Origin: JAAYZM01 sp964510785
GTDB taxonomy: Bacteria > Actinomycetota > Actinomycetes > Actinomycetales > Cellulomonadaceae
Length of the DNA stretch: 31,752 nucleotides
Assembly (NCBI GenBank): GCA_964510785.1
Contig: CAZECM010000036.1
Span: forward strand, 1-31,752
Direction of reading: 5' to 3'
Position numbers and translations under genes: made by a program. Under the pieces are notes generated by a model. It was not told the origin of the DNA. It made no database searches and was given only the letters and a program-made list of their open reading frames with translations. Shown in pieces: positions 23,265-30,373 of the stretch (position 1 is the first letter of the stretch; every line of letters begins with the position of its first letter).

Positions 23265-23498
23265 ATGACCGCCCACTCCCCCGAACCCGTCGAGATCCGC
23301 GCCGAACCCATCCGGCTCGGGCAGTTCCTCAAGCTCGCCGGGATCGTCGACTCCGGATCGGACACGCGGTTCCTGCTCGACGACGACGCGGTGCGGGTGG
23401 GCGGCGAGCCTGAGGCACGTCGGGGCCGACAGCTCGTGCGCGGAGACGTCGTCACGGTGTCGCTGCCGGCGGGCGAACGGGCGTTCGTCGTCGCGTGA
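23265..23498 (+). CDS. S4-domain RNA-binding protein (YbcJ-like), copy 1
   Basis: Small stand-alone S4 domain of 77 residues, predicted to bind structured RNA; E. coli YbcJ is the nearest relative I recognise. The core reads IRLGQFLKLAGIVDSGSDTRFLLDDDAVRVGGEPEARRGRQLVRGDVVTV, with the S4 turn DAVRVGG. A CAGGAT -10 (23253-23258) ends six bases before the ATG, so the message is probably leaderless. From base 23284 to the stop it is about 97% identical to a second copy at 28290-28523. It converges on the ABC permease gene 25 bases downstream. Confidence 0.85.
   Translation: MTAHSPEPVEIRAEPIRLGQFLKLAGIVDSGSDTRFLLDDDAVRVGGEPEARRGRQLVRGDVVTVSLPAGERAFVVA
23284..23498 (+). repeat. 215-bp direct repeat, left copy (within the S4-domain gene)
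   Basis: Matches 28309-28523 except for six bases. Three differences are synonymous third positions and one changes Asp to Gly; two lie at the ragged 5' edge. Identity stops at the shared stop codon. The two copies bound a 4.8-kb segment. Confidence 0.9.
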
Positions 23499-23523
23499 AA
23501 CCGGCTGCAGATCGACGGGGGTC

Positions 23524-24705
23524 TCAGTCGGCAGCGGACAACGCATCGACCGGATCGACGACTCCGGCTCGCCAAGCAGGAGCTATGCAGGCGAACGTGG
23601 ACGCAAGCACCACACCGCCCATCACGAGCAGCACGGTGTTCTCCGGGAACACCAGCGAGGCCCCCTGAGGGGTGATCAAGGCCGCCGCGACCACGCCGAG
23701 AGCGACCCCGCAACCAGCGCCGATCGAACCGAGCATGCTGCCTTCGATGAGGAACTGCCCCACGACCTGGCTCCGCCGGGCACCGAGGGAACGTCTCAGT
23801 CCGATCTCCGCGCGACGCGCCGAAACCGCCGAGGACATCAGCGCCAGCACCACGATCCCCGCGACCCCTGCGCCCAGACCCACGAGGGCGAGGGTCGTCG
23901 CGCCGAGACGTGCGGTGACCAGCGCACCGAGCTGCTCGGCGCCCACGGAGTAGTCGACGGAGACCAGGCTCGGGTAGTCCGGTACCAGAAGCCGGGCACC
24001 GATCTCAGCGACCGGGGCAAGGTTCTCCGGCTCCGTCCGTGCCACGGCGACACTCACGGTGTCGACGGCCGCGGGGAAGTCGGACCGCACCGCCTGATAG
24101 GGCGCGATGACCAGGTCAGCGATCCCGAGAGATGTGGAGTCGGCGACGACGCCCAGCACCAGGTAAGGCACTCCCCCGAGCACGATGGATGTGCGACCGT
24201 CGATAGGTCCGAGGGAGAGCCGCTCCGCGGCCCCGGTGCCGACGACCACAACGGGCACCCCGCTCGATGCCATCGTCTCGGTCCAGGTCGCTCCACGGAC
24301 CAGCTCGAGTCGAGCCGCGGACAGGAGATCACCGTAGGCCGCCACGACGGCAACGTTCTCGTCCGCGCCGCGCAGAGTCGACCTAGCCACGACTCCGTTC
24401 ACCGGGAGCAGCCCGCCCCACGCGAGCACCTCAGCGCGCTCGTCCAGGCGGTCGAGAACCCTCGGCGAGACCGTCACCGTCCCCTGGCCCTCGGGGGGAC
24501 GGAAGACCACGAAGTCCCCTCGCGTCGCCAGCAGCGCCTGGGTGATCGCCACCTCGTTGGTGCGTGCGACGCCCGGCACCGCGATGGCAGCAGCCGCAGC
24601 AAAGGCGACGACCGCCACGGTGGCCACCGATCGCCACGGGCGCCCCCCGATGCCGTCGAGCGCCTGTCCGAAGACGCGCCCGAGTGACGCCACGGCCTGG
24701 ATCAT
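23524..24705 (-). CDS. ABC transporter permease, MacB/FtsX type
   Basis: Integral membrane subunit of an MacB-like exporter, 393 residues. There is one membrane helix near the N-terminus (about 24-45), a large extracytoplasmic domain (about 50-265), then three helices at the C-terminal side. The FtsX domain is clear: RRAEIGLRRSLGARRSQVVGQFLIEGSMLGSIGAGCGVALG and the terminal PAWRAGVVDPVDALSAAD. Its ATG overlaps the ATPase stop (ATGA). Such transporters usually act mechanically on extracytoplasmic substrates, working with an adaptor protein as encoded two genes upstream. Confidence 0.92.
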   Translation of the reverse strand: MIQAVASLGRVFGQALDGIGGRPWRSVATVAVVAFAAAAAIAVPGVARTNEVAITQALLATRGDFVVFRPPEGQGTVTVSPRVLDRLDERAEVLAWGGLLPVNGVVARSTLRGADENVAVVAAYGDLLSAARLELVRGATWTETMASSGVPVVVVGTGAAERLSLGPIDGRTSIVLGGVPYLVLGVVADSTSLGIADLVIAPYQAVRSDFPAAVDTVSVAVARTEPENLAPVAEIGARLLVPDYPSLVSVDYSVGAEQLGALVTARLGATTLALVGLGAGVAGIVVLALMSSAVSARRAEIGLRRSLGARRSQVVGQFLIEGSMLGSIGAGCGVALGVVAAALITPQGASLVFPENTVLLVMGGVVLASTFACIAPAWRAGVVDPVDALSAAD

Positions 24706-25418
24706 CGATCCGCCCGATCGTCCGAGTCATCCTCGACCTCGCCGTCCCTCAGCTCCACGAGCCGCCGGGCCCGCTCCGCGGCCTGGGGAGAGTGGGTGAC
24801 CAGGACCACCGTCGTTCCGTCGACATGAAGCTCCGAGAGCAGATCGAGCACCGCTTCGCCGCTCGTGGAATCGAGATTGCCCGTGGGCTCGTCAGCGAAC
24901 ACCACGTCAGGCTCGGACAGCACGGACCGCGCGACGGCGACCCTCTGCTGCTCGCCGCCGGACAGCTCCCTGGGACGGTGGTGCGCGCGGGCGGCGAGAC
25001 CCACGCGGTCGAGGGCCGCCATCGCGGCATCGTGGCGACGCCGTGCGGGCCACGGGGTGTAGAGAGTCCCCATGGCGACGTTCTCCCACGCGGTGAGCGA
25101 CGGAATGAGGTGGAAGCTCTGGAAGATGACCCCGATCTGCTCCCTGGCGAGCCGTGTCCGCACGTGCGCGCTCGGATCGCGGTAGCCGCAGATGCTTCGC
25201 GAGCCACGGGTCGGCGTCCTCAGCCCGGAGAGGATGTGAAGGAGGGTCGACTTCCCGGAGCCGGAGGGCCCGGTCAGCGCGACGAAGTCCCCACGTCCTA
25301 CCTCGAGCGTCACCCCGCGCAGGGCCTCGACCTTGGCCCGGTCCCCGTAGGTCTGCCACACGTCAGCCACGGCGAGCCATGGTCCTTCCGTTTCGTGAGC
25401 GACCGCGGCCGTACTCAC
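24702..25418 (-). CDS. ABC transporter ATP-binding protein, MacB/LolD type
   Basis: Cytoplasmic ATPase of 238 residues driving the FtsX-type permease. Walker A is GPSGSGKST (50-58), the Q-loop IFQSFHLIPSLTAWENVAM, the signature LSGGEQQRVAVARS, Walker B VVFADEPTGNLDS, and the H-loop VLVTHSP. The GTG start overlaps the adaptor stop (GTGA), and the stop overlaps the permease ATG, so the three genes are translated as one unit. Confidence 0.95.
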   Translation of the reverse strand: MSTAAVAHETEGPWLAVADVWQTYGDRAKVEALRGVTLEVGRGDFVALTGPSGSGKSTLLHILSGLRTPTRGSRSICGYRDPSAHVRTRLAREQIGVIFQSFHLIPSLTAWENVAMGTLYTPWPARRRHDAAMAALDRVGLAARAHHRPRELSGGEQQRVAVARSVLSEPDVVFADEPTGNLDSTSGEAVLDLLSELHVDGTTVVLVTHSPQAAERARRLVELRDGEVEDDSDDRADR

Positions 25419-26437
25419 TGCCCGATCACCACCGCGTCGCCGGGCTCGACGTCGCCCGCGATCATCGCCTCTGTCCTCGTGGTCGCAAGGACGCGCACGT
25501 CGACGGCACGCTGAGTTCCCGACGCGTCGAGCACGTGCACCATCCCGGTCCCGTCCCAGACGGTGGAGATCGCCGCCAGGGGAACGATCGTCCCGGCCTC
25601 GGAGTCAGCAGACCCGCCGATCCGTCCACGCAGCGGAAGGCCGAGCCACTCGTCGGGCACGTCAGCGTCGAGCCCGAGCCGGAGCGCGCCGTCGTCCCCG
25701 GTCCGGCTCGAGGTCACGAGCGCCTCGACCAAGGACTGATCGACCGGCGAGATGAGAAAGACAGGGCTCACCTCGACTCGGGCGTAGGGAATCGAGGCAG
25801 GCAGGACGACGAACACGCTCGGCTCCAGCTCCTCGAGCTCGGCCACCACTCCGGAGGCGAGCTCACCCACGCCGGTCGCGACCTGACCGATACGAGCCGG
25901 GAGGTCGGCGACGAAGGCGAGCTCGCCAGAGCCGATCCGCGTCGGAGCGCGCGCGAACTCCACGTCCCGGTCGAGCAGGAAGTCCCGCCACGCTCGAAGC
26001 GTCTGCGTCGTGACGACCTTCCCCTCGGCGTCGACGTCGTATCCCAGTCGGTGCAGCGCTGCGTGAAGCTGGACGACGTCGCCGCCGTGAGTTCCCGCGA
26101 CGAGATCGCGGAACATCGGTCGCTCTCCGACCAAGACGAACTGCGGGACGAGCTCGTACTCGAAGGGAGACTCGCCCTCCGCCACGACGGTGTCGGCCAC
26201 GGGCGCTGCGGTGACTACCCCCGCGCCGCGGATCACCCCGGCCGACACGAAGTCGTAGCCCGCCTCCACGAGGATCGCGTCGTCCAAGACACCTTCACGC
26301 GCCTCCACAGTAAGCACCCGGGGAACCTGCACGGGCTCTGGGGCCACGTCCGCCACCATGCCGTTGCTCCACCAGCCGAGCGCCACACCGCCGCACAGTG
26401 CGAGCACGAGAACGACCACGACGGCGGATCGACGCAT
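25415..26437 (-). CDS. HlyD/MacA-like adaptor with peptidoglycan-binding domain
   Basis: Membrane-anchored adaptor of 340 residues. An N-terminal anchor (about 5-22, VVVVLVLALCGGVALGWW) is followed by short beta segments. A peptidoglycan-binding domain lies around 115-155 (GTHGGDVVQLHAALHRLGYDVDAEGKVVTTQTLRAW). MacA-like beta-rich domains follow (LVEALVTSS..., LPLRGRIGGS..., GTIVPLAAISTVW, VVIGQ). It would link the ABC exporter to the cell wall. This arrangement occurs in Gram-positive efflux operons. It begins 45 bases after the lipoprotein stop, with no strong ribosome-binding site visible. Confidence 0.85.
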   Translation of the reverse strand: MRRSAVVVVLVLALCGGVALGWWSNGMVADVAPEPVQVPRVLTVEAREGVLDDAILVEAGYDFVSAGVIRGAGVVTAAPVADTVVAEGESPFEYELVPQFVLVGERPMFRDLVAGTHGGDVVQLHAALHRLGYDVDAEGKVVTTQTLRAWRDFLLDRDVEFARAPTRIGSGELAFVADLPARIGQVATGVGELASGVVAELEELEPSVFVVLPASIPYARVEVSPVFLISPVDQSLVEALVTSSRTGDDGALRLGLDADVPDEWLGLPLRGRIGGSADSEAGTIVPLAAISTVWDGTGMVHVLDASGTQRAVDVRVLATTRTEAMIAGDVEPGDAVVIGQ

Positions 26438-26482
26438 CTCAGCACTCGCCCAATGCTTGCGCGCCGTTCATCTCCGCTGACC

Positions 26483-27253
26483 TCAGCCTTCGCCGCGATA
26501 TGCGGCTCGGGCCGCCTCGATCTCCTCGGAGTATGCATCGTGGAGTCCCGCGCTGTACACGCCGAGCGGCTCGCGAAGATGCTCGTCCCAGCACTTCAGC
26601 ACCAGCTCGCGCACCAGGTCCTCTTCACCGAGAAGTGACCTCACCTGCGTGATCTGAGCGCCGTCGTCCAGGTTGCCGGTCGTGACCGTGGCGAGACGCT
26701 CCTGGAGAAACGCGTTGGCCTCGTCGGGCGACGCGAAGTCAAAGCCTTCGGCTTCCGCGCACCCTGCGAAACCGTCGAGGGCATTCTGATACGTCCCGGA
26801 AGCCTCGAACTCCACCCACTGCGCCTCGAGGCGGGCCAATGCGCCCTTCACCTGATCCAGGCTTGCTCCCCATCGCTCGGAGACCTCACCATCGCATGCC
26901 TCGTAGGCGCTCGCGAAGCCTGCTGGGGCGTCCTCGTACTGGCCGGGTCCCTGCACGAACATCTGCGGGTCTTCCAGCTGCAGCAAGTACCCGCTGATCG
27001 GTCCCAGGCCCGTCAAGAGGTCGGTGTTCAGGGAGACGAAGGGACGTGACTGGAACTCGAACCCTCGCTCACGCAGGCATTCGTCGATCGAGTCGACGAG
27101 TCCTTGGTATCCCGCGCTGATGTCCTCCGCACTCACGCCGACGGGCGAGAACGTTCTCGCGTCGATCTCAGCATTCTCCCCCGCCGGCTCCGTGCAGCCC
27201 GTCGAGCAGAGGACCGCCAGGCACAGCCAACCAATACGAACGCGACACTTCAC
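26483..27253 (-). CDS. Cysteine-repeat lipoprotein of unknown function
   Basis: Exported protein of 256 residues. The signal RIGWLCLAVLCSTGC places the lipid-modified cysteine at position 20 (the -3 residue is Ser, slightly off consensus). The mature part holds two similar modules: DECLRERGFEF, then a later Cys in YEACDGE, and GCAEAEGFDF, then a later Cys in LKCWDEH. Each module thus has C-x5-GF-[ED]-F followed by a second Cys, so two disulfide-closed repeats are likely. The start is GTG at 27253, sharing one base with the stop of the secreted-protein gene (TAGTG); TTG at 27259 is possible. I do not recognise a named family. Confidence 0.8.
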   Translation of the reverse strand: MKCRVRIGWLCLAVLCSTGCTEPAGENAEIDARTFSPVGVSAEDISAGYQGLVDSIDECLRERGFEFQSRPFVSLNTDLLTGLGPISGYLLQLEDPQMFVQGPGQYEDAPAGFASAYEACDGEVSERWGASLDQVKGALARLEAQWVEFEASGTYQNALDGFAGCAEAEGFDFASPDEANAFLQERLATVTTGNLDDGAQITQVRSLLGEEDLVRELVLKCWDEHLREPLGVYSAGLHDAYSEEIEAARAAYRGEG

Positions 27254-27639
27254 TAGCAACCGGTCACGGTGCGACGAAGCGTGGTGGTCGATGTCGCGAA
27301 TGTTGTGGTTCCGGTGATGTTTCGGAGGCTCTGGGTGTACGTCCGCTGAGTCGTGGGCTCACACCAGTGGGAGAAGGTGTAGCCAACCGTGGTCGTCCAG
27401 TTGGTCGGCCCACCGATCCCCGTCCAGTTCCCGTCACCGAAGTAGAAGCGGCCCTGTCGATCTGGATTGGTCCCTGTGCCGCTGACCGACCAAGAGGCAG
27501 TCATGACATTGATGGGCCGCGTCTGACTTGAAGGTGAGATCGAGCCTCCGGTGAGCACTGCCGAAGCAGGAATCACACTCCCAAGCGCCAGAAGACCCGT
27601 GGCCGCCAGCGCGACAACTACGCCAAATTGCCTCTTCAT
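27253..27639 (-). CDS. Small secreted protein, two cysteines, unknown
   Basis: First gene of the exporter operon: 128 residues with a Sec signal (MKRQFGVVVALAATGLLALGSVIPASA), so the mature part is about 101 residues. It is rich in Thr, Ser, Gly and Trp/Tyr/Phe and appears all-beta (TASWSVSGTGTNPDRQGRFYFGDGNW, TTTVGYTFSHWCEPTTQRTYTQSL). Cys93 and the C-terminal Cys128 could close a loop. The frame is open upstream, but the signal peptide fixes the ATG at 27639. Size and context recall lactococcin-972-type secreted bacteriocins, which also travel with ABC genes, but the sequence motif of that family is not evident. It could be an exporter substrate or an accessory protein. Confidence 0.75.
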   Translation of the reverse strand: MKRQFGVVVALAATGLLALGSVIPASAVLTGGSISPSSQTRPINVMTASWSVSGTGTNPDRQGRFYFGDGNWTGIGGPTNWTTTVGYTFSHWCEPTTQRTYTQSLRNITGTTTFATSTTTLRRTVTGC

Positions 27640-27697
27640 TCCGATTCCCCATTCCGAGTCAAGCCCGCCTCCATTGGCGAACCCCTGCTGCTCAGAT

Positions 27698-27710
27698 GTA
27701 GGCACCCTAC
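27698..27710. promoter_or_regulatory. Promoter-proximal palindrome of the exporter operon
   Basis: GTAGG and CCTAC flank CAC. On the minus strand this contains TAGGGT, a reasonable -10 placed 65 bases before the secreted-protein start. It may be both a -10 and an operator; the evidence is weak. Confidence 0.35.
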
Positions 27711-27781
27711 ACACATCTCGAAGAGCATGCATGTTGGCGAAACCGACGCACGCTCCTGCGCACCGACTCGCCCTGCGACGC

Positions 27782-28255
27782 CGTGTCCATGCGTGCCTCC
27801 CCTTCGCCACCAGTGACGCGTCTTCCGGTCGGCTCGACGAGCCGAGTCGCGGACGGAACATAGTCCACGCCTATCCGCTCACGGGACGCCCCGATGCGGA
27901 CGTCCTGCCCGAGGGTTGGGGCGCGATCCCCGGGCCCTGTGGCTGTACCCCGGAGGCGTGCAGCTTTCGCGACCGCCGCAAGAAGCTGCTCGCGGCGGGT
28001 GCGCGCGCCGTGTTCGGGCTGTCCGTCCAGCAGACCTAGTACCAGCGCAAGGTCATCGAGCGGCTGCACCTCCCGTTCACCCTGCTGAGCGACGAGGATC
28101 TTGCCCTCACCCGGGCGCTCAGGCTCCCGACCTTCGACGTCGACGGCGCCACTCTGCTGCGGCGCCCGACCCTCGTGATCAGCGACGCCACGGTCGATCA
28201 CGTCATCTACCCGGTGTTCCCGCCAGACCGCCACGCGGCCGAGGTTCTCGCGTGA
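27782..28255 (+). pseudogene. Peroxiredoxin (PrxQ/BCP-like), interrupted
   Basis: A peroxiredoxin reading frame in one continuous register, FATSDASSGRLDEPSRGRNIVHAYPLTG...GCTPEACSFRDRR, is interrupted by TAG at 28037-28039. It then continues YQRKVIERLHLPFTLLSDEDLALTRALRLPTFDVDGATLLRRPTLVISD...YPVFPPDRHAAEVLA to a TGA at 28253. The resolving/peroxidatic CxxxxC-type stretch is CGCTPEAC. No good start codon or ribosome-binding site is seen at the 5' end. A single base change of a Glu or Gln codon would create the TAG. A sequencing error is possible, but the missing start supports decay. It lies directly before S4 copy 2. Confidence 0.85.
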
Positions 28256-28289
28256 CTGCGGAGCACCCGGAACCAGGCAGTGTCGAGTC

Positions 28290-28523
28290 ATGAGCTCGCA
28301 GGCGAGCAAACCCGTCGCAATCCGCGCCGAACCCATCCGGCTCGGGCAGTTCCTCAAGCTCGCCGGGATCGTCGACTCCGGATCGGACACGCGGTTCCTG
28401 CTCGACGACGGCGCGGTGCGGGTGGGCGGCGAGCCCGAGGCACGTCGGGGCCGACAGCTCGTGCGCGGCGACGTCGTCACGGTCTCGCTGCCGGCGGGCG
28501 AACGGGCGTTCGTCGTCGCGTGA
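28290..28523 (+). CDS. S4-domain RNA-binding protein (YbcJ-like), copy 2
   Basis: Second 77-residue S4 protein, differing from copy 1 in the first ten residues (SSQASKPVA against TAHSPEPVE) and one Asp-to-Gly change. The core LGQFLKLAGIVDSGSDTRFLL and VRVGGEPEARRGRQLVRGDVV is intact. Three of the four core base differences are synonymous, so both copies appear to have been under selection since they split. Unlike copy 1, no leaderless -10 stands before this ATG; it lies 34 bases after the peroxiredoxin remnant and may once have been co-transcribed with it. Confidence 0.82.
   Translation: MSSQASKPVAIRAEPIRLGQFLKLAGIVDSGSDTRFLLDDGAVRVGGEPEARRGRQLVRGDVVTVSLPAGERAFVVA
28309..28523 (+). repeat. 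215-bp direct repeat, right copy (within the S4-domain gene)
   Basis: Partner of 23284-23498, in the same orientation, 5025 bases away. Recombination between the copies would delete the exporter operon and the peroxiredoxin remnant and leave one S4 gene. Confidence 0.9.
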
Positions 28524-28553
28524 GCGGCTCGACGTCCGTGACGGGCGCGGCTC

Positions 28554-28952
28554 TCAGCGCACCGAGCCCATGGCGCGCTCGACGGTGAGCAGGAGCACGA
28601 CCCGCTCGGGGTTCGGCTCGAGCTGGCGGTAGCGGGTCGCGTAGGCGTCGACGGCGGCCGCGATCTCGCCGTCGTCGTCGGAGATCCGTGCCGTGCCCTC
28701 GAGCGTGAGCCAACGGAAGCCGTCCGCCTGGCACAGCGCCGCGCGCCCCGCGCCGCCCGCGAGGTTGCGCGCCTTGACCGAGCCGCGCTGCGTCGTGACC
28801 CGGGCGATGCCACGCTCGGCGTCCCACGTGAAGGCGACAGGCACTACGTGGGGGGTGCCGTCGGGTCGCAGGGTCGTGAGCGTGGCGAGGTGCCGGTCAC
28901 GCACGAACTCGAGCTGGGTCTCGGTCAGGACGTGTGCAGGGCGGGAGGTCAC
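28554..28952 (-). CDS. PPOX-class flavin/F420-dependent oxidoreductase (Rv1155-like)
   Basis: Split beta-barrel flavoenzyme of 132 residues, of the pyridoxamine 5'-phosphate oxidase-like fold. In actinobacteria this group mostly uses F420 rather than FMN. HLATLTTLRPDGTPHVVPVAFTWD, SVKARNLAGGAGRAALCQADGFRWLTLEGTARI and RYRQLEPNPERVVLLLTVERAMG are typical of Rv1155-like proteins. Substrate unknown. The GTG at 28952 follows a TAGACT -10 by six bases with no ribosome-binding site. The TAG of that hexamer is also the gltS stop codon. Confidence 0.87.
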   Translation of the reverse strand: MTSRPAHVLTETQLEFVRDRHLATLTTLRPDGTPHVVPVAFTWDAERGIARVTTQRGSVKARNLAGGAGRAALCQADGFRWLTLEGTARISDDDGEIAAAVDAYATRYRQLEPNPERVVLLLTVERAMGSVR

Positions 28953-28958
28953 GGGCCG

Positions 28959-28964
28959 AGTCTA
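28959..28964 (-). promoter_or_regulatory. -10 element of the PPOX gene overlapping the gltS stop
   Basis: TAGACT on the minus strand; its TAG is the gltS stop codon (28962-28964), and it ends six bases before the PPOX GTG. Confidence 0.55.
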
Positions 28965-30353
28965 GGCAGCGGCGACGCGCGGCCTGCCACGCCGGACACC
29001 CCAGACGATGAGCAGCACGGTGATCACGGCACTGACGATCGCGAACGTGAGCGAGCCGATCGCCATGATGATGGGGACGGACAACGCCGTCAGGAGCCCG
29101 CCGCCGAGGATCGGCTCGTAAGTGAGCTGCTTGTAGCCGTACGCCGTCGCGGACTGCGACTGTCGCTTCGGGTCCGCCATGTCCGCGAGCACGAAACCCG
29201 TGGCGACGTTGCCCTGGGACTGGCCGAAGTCGGCGAGCGAGTGCTCGAACCAGTTCCTGCGGTGGATCCGTGGCCCGAGCACGAGCATGCCGAACACGCT
29301 CCAGCCGACACCGAGCACCGTGAACACCACGACCGCCGGGATGTTCGAGCCGATCGTGGCGAGCGACATCGTGCCGATGGCCGCCACGATGAGCATGTCG
29401 AGCGCGAAGCCGGAGATCCCGTCGACGGCCTTCTTGTTCGCCGTGTGCTCGAGCTTGAACTTCGTCAGGAGCGCCTGCACCACGAAGCCGCCGATCACCG
29501 TGAACGGGAAGAGCGGGAAGTGGTCGAAGACGTCGGAGCCGAAGGCGTTCGCGACCCAGCGCAGCGCTTCGAGCAGCACGATCGCCAGGGCGATGGCGAT
29601 CGAGATGTACATGAAGGCCGCCGTCGTCGCGTTGACGCCGACCGCCTCGTCGTCCGGCTCGTCCACGGGCGCGATGTGGGGCGAGGTGAGATCCGTGCCC
29701 TCCGACTCGGCGAACGGCGTCTTGCGCAGCACCTCGACCTTGGGGGTGCGCATCCCCCAGCTCACGATCATCGTGCCGGCGACGATGCCGGTCACCATCG
29801 AGATGGTCGCGAGGCCGAGCCCGATGTCGACGACCTCCGGGGCCCCCACGTTCACGAGGATCTCGCCCATGCCCGCGATCGTGCCGTGACCGCCGGCGAA
29901 CGACATCTCCAGCAGTCCGCCCGCGGCAGGGCTCAGACCGAACACGGGCGTGAGCAGGAGCGCGACCGCGAAGCCGCCGAGCGCGAACTGCCCGAAGGAG
30001 AACGTGGAGCCCAGGATGAAGTGCGGCGCCGACAGGTCCCACAGCGCGCCGACCCTCGGCAACCGCTTGCCGATCATGATCGCGCCGAACACGACGTTGA
30101 TGAGCAGGCCGGGCAGGGTGCGCCACACGTCGATGATCTCCACGGGGAACAGCCCACGTGAGCCCGTGATCTCGCCCAGCACCTGCGGGCCGAGGATCAG
30201 CATCGCGAAGCCGCCGATCACCGCCGTGGGGATGTACATGCGCTGCAGCACGGCCACCCGGCGACGCACGAGCCACGAGACGAAGATGATGAGGGCGAGA
30301 ACGACGAGGGCGAAGCCCACGACCTGTGCTTCGGTGTACCTGGCGATCAGCAC
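28962..30353 (-). CDS. gltS: Sodium/glutamate symporter, GltS family
   Basis: Polytopic inner-membrane carrier taking up glutamate with sodium; 463 residues, slightly longer than E. coli GltS (about 400). Two inverted halves each carry a Gly-rich re-entrant loop: SFAGGHGTIAGMGEI in the first and GNVATGFVLADMADPKRQSQSATAYGYKQL in the second. There are about ten or more hydrophobic helices and a charged cytoplasmic loop in the middle (KTPFAESEGTDLTSPHIAPVDEPDDEAVG). The GTG at 30353 has GAAGGAG upstream. It lies 20 bases after the dnaE stop and may be co-transcribed with it. The exact substrate is family-level inference. Confidence 0.9.
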   Translation of the reverse strand: MLIARYTEAQVVGFALVVLALIIFVSWLVRRRVAVLQRMYIPTAVIGGFAMLILGPQVLGEITGSRGLFPVEIIDVWRTLPGLLINVVFGAIMIGKRLPRVGALWDLSAPHFILGSTFSFGQFALGGFAVALLLTPVFGLSPAAGGLLEMSFAGGHGTIAGMGEILVNVGAPEVVDIGLGLATISMVTGIVAGTMIVSWGMRTPKVEVLRKTPFAESEGTDLTSPHIAPVDEPDDEAVGVNATTAAFMYISIAIALAIVLLEALRWVANAFGSDVFDHFPLFPFTVIGGFVVQALLTKFKLEHTANKKAVDGISGFALDMLIVAAIGTMSLATIGSNIPAVVVFTVLGVGWSVFGMLVLGPRIHRRNWFEHSLADFGQSQGNVATGFVLADMADPKRQSQSATAYGYKQLTYEPILGGGLLTALSVPIIMAIGSLTFAIVSAVITVLLIVWGVRRGRPRVAAA

Positions 30354-30373
30354 CGTGGCTCCTTCGGGACGGT

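Noticed and set aside
27253..27639. Calling the secreted protein a lactococcin-972 bacteriocin
   Set aside because: Size, signal peptide and neighbouring ABC genes fit, but the conserved residues of that family could not be aligned by eye.
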